Origin: Novosphingobium jiangmenense
Lineage (GTDB): Bacteria > Pseudomonadota > Alphaproteobacteria > Sphingomonadales > Sphingomonadaceae
Assembly (NCBI RefSeq): GCF_015694345.1
Contig: NZ_JADQDC010000001.1
Coordinates: 496,001 to 560,000 of the forward strand
Length of the DNA stretch: 64,000 nucleotides
Direction of reading: 5' to 3'
The notes below the pieces were generated by a model, which saw only the letters and a program-made list of their open reading frames with translations, made no database searches and had not been told where the DNA came from. Shown here in pieces: positions 59,257-64,000 of this stretch (position 1 is the first letter of the stretch; every line of letters begins with the position of its first letter). Both the position numbers and the translations under genes were made by a program.

Positions 59257-60773
59257 TGAAAACGACCAGACGGGAAGCCCTCGCTGGCGGAATTGCGCTT
59301 GCCGCAACCGCCGGCCTCGCAACTGAATCCAAAGCGAAAGCGGGAAGCATGAACGACGTGCTCGATACCCATGACTCCCTCGGGCTTGCCGCGCTGGTCA
59401 AGGCGCGCAAGGTCTCGCCCACCGAACTGCTCGAAGCAGCCATCGGCCGGGCCGAGGCCTTGAACCCGCGCTTCAACTTCATGGCGCAGAAGCACTACGA
59501 CTACGCCCGCAAGGCCCTTGCGGCGGGCCTGCCGCAAGGTCCGTTCAGCGGCGTGCCGTGGCTGCTCAAGGACCTCAACACCTACATCGCCGGCGAAGTC
59601 ACTGAAAACGGCAGCCGCCTCTACAAGGGCCAGCGCGCCAGCGTGACCTCGGAACTGGTGCGCCGGATCGAGCGCGCCGGCTTCGTCATCTTCGGCAAGA
59701 CCACCACGCCCGAATTCGGCCTCACCGGCACGACCGAAAGCGTGCTGAAGGGCCCCACGCGCAATCCGTGGAACCCTGAGCGCATCGCGGGCGGCTCGTC
59801 CGGCGGCGCGGCGGCTGCCGTGGCGGCAGGCGTGATCCCTGCAGCCCATGCCACCGACGGCGGCGGCTCGATCCGCATTCCGGCGTCGGCCTGCGGCCTG
59901 TTCGGCCTCAAGCCCTCGCGCGGTCGCGTGCCGATGGGCCCTGCCCGCACCGAAGGATGGGGCGGCATGTCGGTCCACCACGCGGTCAGCCGCACCGTGC
60001 GCGATTCCGCCGCGATCCTCGATGCGACCCATGGGCTGGAAGCAGGCTCGCGCTACAGCGCCCCGACGCCGGAGCGGCCCTACCTGCAAGAAGTCGACCG
60101 CGATCCGGGCAAGCTCCGCATCGCACTGATGCTCAGCCCCTACTCCGGCGCCCCGGTCGATCCCGAAGTGGTCGAAGCCACGCGCGCGGCGGCAAGGCTG
60201 CTCGAAGGCCTCGGCCACCATGTCGAGGAAGCGGCGCCGAAGATCGACATGGCCGTGATCGGCGCCAGCAGCTTCGCGCTGATGGCCTCCTCGGTTGCTG
60301 CCGACTGCATCGACCGCGCCAAGGCGCTGGGCATCGAACTCGGCCCCGACGTGGTCGAGCGTACCACGCTCGACATGATCGCCATGGGCAAGAGCTACAC
60401 CGGCATGGACTTCGCGCGCGGCAACAACGCCTATCAGGCCGCCGCCGTGACCATCGCGCAGTTCATGGAACGCTACGACGTGATCCTCTCGCCCACCCTC
60501 TCCGCGCCGCCGCTGCCGCTTGGCCACATCGGCCTCGATACCGGGCGCAGCATGATGGACTGGGGCCGCGAGGTCGGCACTTTCACCGCGTTCACCGGCA
60601 TCTACAACGGCACCGGCCAGCCCTCGATGTCGCTGCCGCTTGCCATGTCGAAGGACGGCCTGCCCATCGGCGTGATGGTCACCGGCCGCTTCGGCGATGA
60701 AGGCCTCCTCTTCCGCCTCGCCGGACAGGTGGAGAAGGCCGCGCCCTGGGCAGGACGACGGGCGAAGGTCTGA
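59256..60773 (+). CDS. Amidase-signature enzyme with Tat-type signal
   Basis: A 505-residue amidase-signature hydrolase. The Ser-cisSer-Lys triad is K105, S181 and S205 (GGSSGG and DGGGSIRIPA). The N-terminus TTRREALAGG plus an Ala-rich segment suggests Tat export, so it acts in the periplasm. Family members cut amides or esters. ATG at 59256 shares one base with the Rieske stop; GTG at 59253 is less likely. The amidase, together with the D-aminoacylase-like protein at 8632, suggests that amide-linked substrates or conjugates (for example amino-acid conjugates) are processed. Confidence 0.9.
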   Translation: MKTTRREALAGGIALAATAGLATESKAKAGSMNDVLDTHDSLGLAALVKARKVSPTELLEAAIGRAEALNPRFNFMAQKHYDYARKALAAGLPQGPFSGVPWLLKDLNTYIAGEVTENGSRLYKGQRASVTSELVRRIERAGFVIFGKTTTPEFGLTGTTESVLKGPTRNPWNPERIAGGSSGGAAAAVAAGVIPAAHATDGGGSIRIPASACGLFGLKPSRGRVPMGPARTEGWGGMSVHHAVSRTVRDSAAILDATHGLEAGSRYSAPTPERPYLQEVDRDPGKLRIALMLSPYSGAPVDPEVVEATRAAARLLEGLGHHVEEAAPKIDMAVIGASSFALMASSVAADCIDRAKALGIELGPDVVERTTLDMIAMGKSYTGMDFARGNNAYQAAAVTIAQFMERYDVILSPTLSAPPLPLGHIGLDTGRSMMDWGREVGTFTAFTGIYNGTGQPSMSLPLAMSKDGLPIGVMVTGRFGDEGLLFRLAGQVEKAAPWAGRRAKV

Positions 60774-60849
60774 CCTTCGCCCCTAGAGCGCCAACATTGA
60801 GAAACCGACCTCCGGGGAATTGCATCTTTTGCAAACCCGTCAGGTTCGG

Positions 60850-60933
60850 AAACCCTCCCCGCTGCGACTAAGGCGCACCAGCAGTGCGCCAAGTCTCGCT
60901 CCCCTCCCTCAAGGGAGGGGCGGGGGTGGGTTT
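60850..60933. repeat. Inverted repeat variant (AAACCCTCCCC ... GGGGGTGGGTTT)
   Basis: It shares CCCCGCTGCGACTAAG and the CCCTCCCTCAAGGGAGGG hairpin type with the elements at 4430, 44760 and 53672, but its ends are AAACCC/GGGTTT. It lies between the convergent amidase and Lrp-type genes. Confidence 0.75.
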
Positions 60934-61000
60934 ACGATGGTTGTGCTTACAAAAGACATTAGCGCCAACACACAGGCCAGATCACTCAGGCCCCAATCAC

Positions 61001-61495
61001 TCAGGCCCCGTCATCGTCCTCGATGACGGCAGGCCGGGTGATCTTGGCCATGCGCGAATTGTACTTGGCCGTGCGCACCGCGATCGAGGTTTCGACGTGG
61101 TGCACCCCCTCGATCGCCAGGATCTGGTCCGAGGCGAGTTCGACCAGCGTGTCGAGTTCCTCGATCAGGCAGATCGCGGTGATGTTGAGCTGGCCCATGG
61201 TGATCAGCACCGCGTTGATCCCCGGCGTATCCGCCACGGCCTGCGCCACTTCGCGCACGCGGTGGACATCGGCCTTGATGTTGATGAAGGCGAGGCGCGC
61301 GCGCTGGCCCACATCGAAGCCGGTGATCGCGGTGAAGGCAATCAGCCCCTCCTGCTGCAACCGCTTGATCCGCCCGCGCACGGTGCCCTCGGTCACCCCG
61401 AGGGCCACCGCGATCTTGCGGTTGGACACGCGCGCATCGCTCGACAGCATCTCGATCAGCTGACGGTCGGTGGCGTCGAGCGTGGGCGCGGCCAT
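61001..61495 (-). CDS. Lrp/AsnC-family transcriptional regulator
   Basis: A 164-residue regulator: DATDRQLIEMLSSDARVSNRKIAVALGVTEGTVRGRIKRL is the standard AsnC-type HTH, and a C-terminal RAM domain of about 80 residues with GxxxVxxTxxxxG-like patterns follows. It senses a small molecule, often an amino acid. The ATG at 61495 is 14 bp after the OYE stop, so it is in one operon with that gene. Confidence 0.9.
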   Translation of the reverse strand: MAAPTLDATDRQLIEMLSSDARVSNRKIAVALGVTEGTVRGRIKRLQQEGLIAFTAITGFDVGQRARLAFINIKADVHRVREVAQAVADTPGINAVLITMGQLNITAICLIEELDTLVELASDQILAIEGVHHVETSIAVRTAKYNSRMAKITRPAVIEDDDGA

Positions 61496-61509
61496 TGGCG
61501 GGCGGTCCC

Positions 61510-63639
61510 TCAGGCCCCGGCGAGCTCGCGCACGGCATCTGCCGCGCCGCGCATGGCGCCTTCGATATAGCCGACGCCGTTGGCATCGCCCACCGCGCGG
61601 ACATCGAACCCGGCCGCGCGTAGGCTCTCGGCCAGCGACAGGTCGCCCTCGGCTCCCTTGGCGACGATGACGTTGCCCGCCGGCACGCTCACCTGCTCGC
61701 CCGCGATGTTGGTGAAGCTCACGCTGTCCTTGCCGATGACGATGTTGCTCGCCCCGCCGTGCAGGCCGACGCCGTGTTCGGCCAGTTCCGACATGATCCG
61801 CATGCGGCGCACCAGCGTCAGCCCCTTGCCCAACCGCGGCGCTTCCTCGATCACGTTGACGGTGCGCCCGCGCTCGCTGAGGAATTCGGCGAGTTCGAGG
61901 CCGACCAGCTCGCCACCGATGATCGTCACGCTGTCGGCCAGCGGCATCCACGCATGCGTCGCCTTGCGCACCAGCGCGAGGTTGGCGGTCGCCCCGGTCG
62001 CCGCGCCGACCTTGGTGGCCAGCCGCGTGAACAGCCCGGTCTTGCGCTTCAGTTCGGCGCTGTCCTCGCCCAGCATCATGCCGCGCATGTCATCGCCCGA
62101 ATAGACGTGGTCCTGATCGTTGCCGGGGATCGAAGGCATCCCGCGCACCGCCCCGCTCGCCACGATCACCGCCTCGGCCCCGATCGAGCGCAGCAGTTCG
62201 GGCGTCGCCAGCGTCGAAAGCTTCACCTCCACGCCCGCTTCGGCCACTTCGCGCTTGAGCCATTCCAGCACGCGCTCGTTGGGTTCATAGGCCAGGCTGG
62301 CAAAGCGCAGCGTGCCGCCCAGCCGGTCCGATTTCTCGATCAGCGTCACCTTGTGGCCCAGCGCCGCCAGCCTGCGCGCCGATTCCATGCCGCCGGGGCC
62401 GCCGCCGACCACCGCGAACTTGCGCGGTGACGTGGCAGGCTTGACCGCGCCCTTGAATTCCAGCCCGAGATCCGGGTTCACCGCACAGCGCGCGCTCTCG
62501 CCCATGTAGATCGCGCTGACGCAGGTGTAGCAATAGACGCAAGGGCGCACCTTGTCCGGCTCGCCCTGGGTCAGCTTCCTCGGCAGGTGCGGATCGGCGA
62601 GCAACTTGCGGCCCATCGAAACGAAGTCCGCCTCGCCCTTGCCGATCGTCGCCTCGGCGGTATCCACCTCGATGCGCCCAGCCCCGATCACCGGGATCGA
62701 GACCACCTCGCGGATCGCCTTGGCGGCGGGGAGGTTCCAGTCCTCGATGTGCGGGATGTTCGATTCCGAATGGAGCTTGCCCACGGCGGTATCGTGGTAC
62801 GCCGTCACTGCAATCGCATCGACGCCCGCCGCCTCGACCAGCTTGGCCGCTTCCTTGGCGAGTTCCAGCGTGATGCCGCCGGGCTTGCCCACTTCGCGCG
62901 AATCGAGCTTGATCCACACCGGGAAGTCCTTGCCCACTTCGGCGCGGATCGCGCGGATCACGTCGCAGGTCAGGCGCAGGCGGTTCTCGGTGCTGCCGCC
63001 GTACTGGTCGGTGCGGGTGTTGGTATAGGGCGAGGTGAACGAGGACAGCAGGTAGCCGTGCCCGCCGTGGATCTCCACGCCGTCAAAGCCCGCTTCCTTG
63101 GCCCGCCGCGCCCCTTGCGCGAACTGGCTGACGGCAAGATCGATGTCCTCCTGCGTCAGCACGTGCAGCTCCGGCATCTTCATGCCCGCCAGCGCCTGCA
63201 GCTCCTCCATCAGGAAGTAGTCGATGAAGCTGCCCTTGGGCGCGGGCGGCACCGCCGGGCCCCACAGCTTGTGGCCCCAGCGGTTGAACGAATAGCCTGC
63301 CACGAACCCGCCATGATGCAGCTGCGCGGCAATCTTGGCGCCGTGCTTGTGCACGCGGTCGGTCATTTCCTTCAGCTTGGGAATGAAGCGGTCATCCGAG
63401 ATCGCGGTCTGCCCCATGGCCACCGCGCCGACCGGCCAGGCCACGCCCGCCACGCCCGAGACGATCAGCCCGACGCCGCCCTTGGCCTGCTCCTCGTGGT
63501 AGGCCATGATCCGCTCGCCCACGGTGCCGTCGTCTTCCGACATGCTCACCCCCATCGCGGCCACGGCGATGCGGTTGCGGGTCTCCATCGTGCCGATGCG
63601 GCCCGGCGAAAGCAGGTGGGGGTAGCGGTTCGAGGTCAT
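61510..63639 (-). CDS. OYE / 2,4-dienoyl-CoA reductase-like flavoprotein with Fe-S cluster
   Basis: A 709-residue three-part enzyme: residues 1-340 are an FMN-binding old-yellow-enzyme barrel (LHHGG, EIHGGHGYL, GSTENR), then the cluster Cys pattern CVYCYTC-x11-C, then an FAD/NAD(P) domain with GGGPGG and a later IIGGELVGLE motif. The CxxCxxC-x11-C spacing fits trimethylamine-dehydrogenase-like and BaiCD/BaiH bile-acid enzymes better than FadH (CxxCxxxC). It would reduce an enoyl or dienone system, as in ring saturation of 3-oxo-delta4 substrates. It is transcribed with the Lrp regulator. Confidence 0.9.
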   Translation of the reverse strand: MTSNRYPHLLSPGRIGTMETRNRIAVAAMGVSMSEDDGTVGERIMAYHEEQAKGGVGLIVSGVAGVAWPVGAVAMGQTAISDDRFIPKLKEMTDRVHKHGAKIAAQLHHGGFVAGYSFNRWGHKLWGPAVPPAPKGSFIDYFLMEELQALAGMKMPELHVLTQEDIDLAVSQFAQGARRAKEAGFDGVEIHGGHGYLLSSFTSPYTNTRTDQYGGSTENRLRLTCDVIRAIRAEVGKDFPVWIKLDSREVGKPGGITLELAKEAAKLVEAAGVDAIAVTAYHDTAVGKLHSESNIPHIEDWNLPAAKAIREVVSIPVIGAGRIEVDTAEATIGKGEADFVSMGRKLLADPHLPRKLTQGEPDKVRPCVYCYTCVSAIYMGESARCAVNPDLGLEFKGAVKPATSPRKFAVVGGGPGGMESARRLAALGHKVTLIEKSDRLGGTLRFASLAYEPNERVLEWLKREVAEAGVEVKLSTLATPELLRSIGAEAVIVASGAVRGMPSIPGNDQDHVYSGDDMRGMMLGEDSAELKRKTGLFTRLATKVGAATGATANLALVRKATHAWMPLADSVTIIGGELVGLELAEFLSERGRTVNVIEEAPRLGKGLTLVRRMRIMSELAEHGVGLHGGASNIVIGKDSVSFTNIAGEQVSVPAGNVIVAKGAEGDLSLAESLRAAGFDVRAVGDANGVGYIEGAMRGAADAVRELAGA

Positions 63640-63724
63640 TCGGGCAGCTCCGTGCTACCGGAGCGAGAAGCGAGGCACCGCAATGCGCGCCTTACCCTTC
63701 ACCCCCGGTGTTTATCGCTTATTG

Positions 63725-63750
63725 CGTAATCCATGATCGATTGAATTACG
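63725..63750. promoter_or_regulatory. Palindrome CGTAAT-N14-ATTACG before the OYE gene
   Basis: Perfect 6-base arms, extending to an imperfect 26-bp palindrome, centred about 98 bp upstream of the OYE start. The left end is GCGTAAT, similar to half-sites seen at 19691 and 52819. It could be the site of the Lrp-type protein or of the neighbouring LuxR-type regulator. Confidence 0.5.
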
Positions 63751-63796
63751 ATTTTCAAGGGGAATAGCCATAGGGCTGGCGCGAACTTCGCAAAAC

Positions 63797-64000
63797 CTAT
63801 CCACCCAGCGACGCAAGCAGCGCCACCAGCTGCGCCTGCCGCCGCACCCCGGTCTTGGCGAAGACCGCGCGCAACTGCACTTTGGCGGTGTTGTGCGCGA
63901 TGCCCAGCGCCCTTGCCGCTTCGACCAGGCTCATCCCCTCGCCCAGCACCGCGGCAAGGCGCGCCTCGGCCATGGTCAGCCCGAGCAGGTCGCGAAGGCC
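63797..64000 (-). CDS. LuxR-type transcriptional regulator, C-terminal part
   Basis: The minus-strand frame is open from the window edge to a TAG at 63797-63799, so only the last 67 residues are seen. They form a LuxR-type HTH: LTMAEARLAAVLGEGMSLVEAARALGIAHNTAKVQLRAVFAKTG, then RRQAQLVALLASLGG. It resembles in layout the regulator at the other edge. It is upstream of the OYE-Lrp operon on the same strand and could control it. Confidence 0.8.
   Translation of the reverse strand, partial: GLRDLLGLTMAEARLAAVLGEGMSLVEAARALGIAHNTAKVQLRAVFAKTGVRRQAQLVALLASLGG

Noticed and set aside
1-64000. CRISPR array, rRNA or tRNA genes
   Set aside because: No regularly spaced direct repeats or cloverleaf-type sequences were recognised on either strand; a tRNA search program would be needed to exclude one fully.

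Overview
The window is about 66-70% GC by eye, almost entirely protein coding, and shows no rRNA, tRNA, CRISPR array, transposase or replication origin. Short intercistronic gaps, many ATGA/GTGA start-stop overlaps, two TonB-dependent receptors with C-terminal Phe, and dense short inverted repeats of the kind common in sphingomonads point to an alphaproteobacterium of the Sphingomonadales (Novosphingobium/Sphingobium-like). The genus is inferred, not shown.

Most of the window is a catabolic island of several operons facing each other. Left block (0.7-11.4 kb): an EthD-SnoaL fusion; a minus-strand operon of Rieske oxygenase, SnoaL-like protein, three SDRs and a CMD-family protein; an SDR; an XRE regulator; a D-aminoacylase-like amidohydrolase; and a Coq4-like protein. 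Middle block (11.5-28.7 kb): a TonB receptor, a RES/Xre toxin-antitoxin pair, a second Coq4-like protein, an AtuA-family protein overlapping a 3-ketosteroid dehydrogenase-like flavoprotein, an EthD-like protein with an AraC regulator and SDR, a P450 plus [2Fe-2S] ferredoxin, a coupled SDR-SnoaL-SDR-epimerase operon, and an HSL-type hydrolase. A less specialised block follows (28.7-34.5 kb): two c-di-GMP genes and a lipoprotein/large exported-protein pair.

The right half (34.5-63.6 kb) holds a GMC oxidoreductase, SDR and SnoaL-like protein; a TetR gene divergent from a six-gene operon (zinc dehydrogenase, sulfotransferase, DUF1214 protein, TIM-barrel isomerase, Gfo/Idh/MocA oxidoreductase, SDR); a second TonB receptor divergent from an SDR-MFS pair; a Phd/ParE-type toxin-antitoxin pair; folE; a Baeyer-Villiger-type monooxygenase; further SDR/SnoaL genes; an acyl-CoA ligase with an amidohydrolase-like protein that lacks metal ligands; a second Rieske oxygenase with a Tat-type amidase; and an old-yellow-enzyme/dienoyl-CoA-reductase-like protein with an Lrp regulator. 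C-terminal parts of LuxR-type regulators lie at both edges.

Together this is 12 classical SDRs, one atypical SDR, five SnoaL-like domains, two EthD-like proteins, two Rieske oxygenases, one P450, one BVMO, one KstD-like dehydrogenase and one OYE. That set suits stepwise oxidation of a polycyclic alicyclic compound (steroid, bile-acid or terpenoid-like), with import by the TonB receptors and CoA activation by the ligase. The substrate is inference. There is no extradiol dioxygenase, seco-pathway hydrolase, acyl-CoA dehydrogenase or thiolase in the window, so either the ring-opening logic is different or those genes lie elsewhere. The most unusual elements are the two Coq4-like proteins with complete metal motifs in a catabolic setting, the altered active sites in two enzymes, and a recurrent ATGCGTAG element in several promoters.
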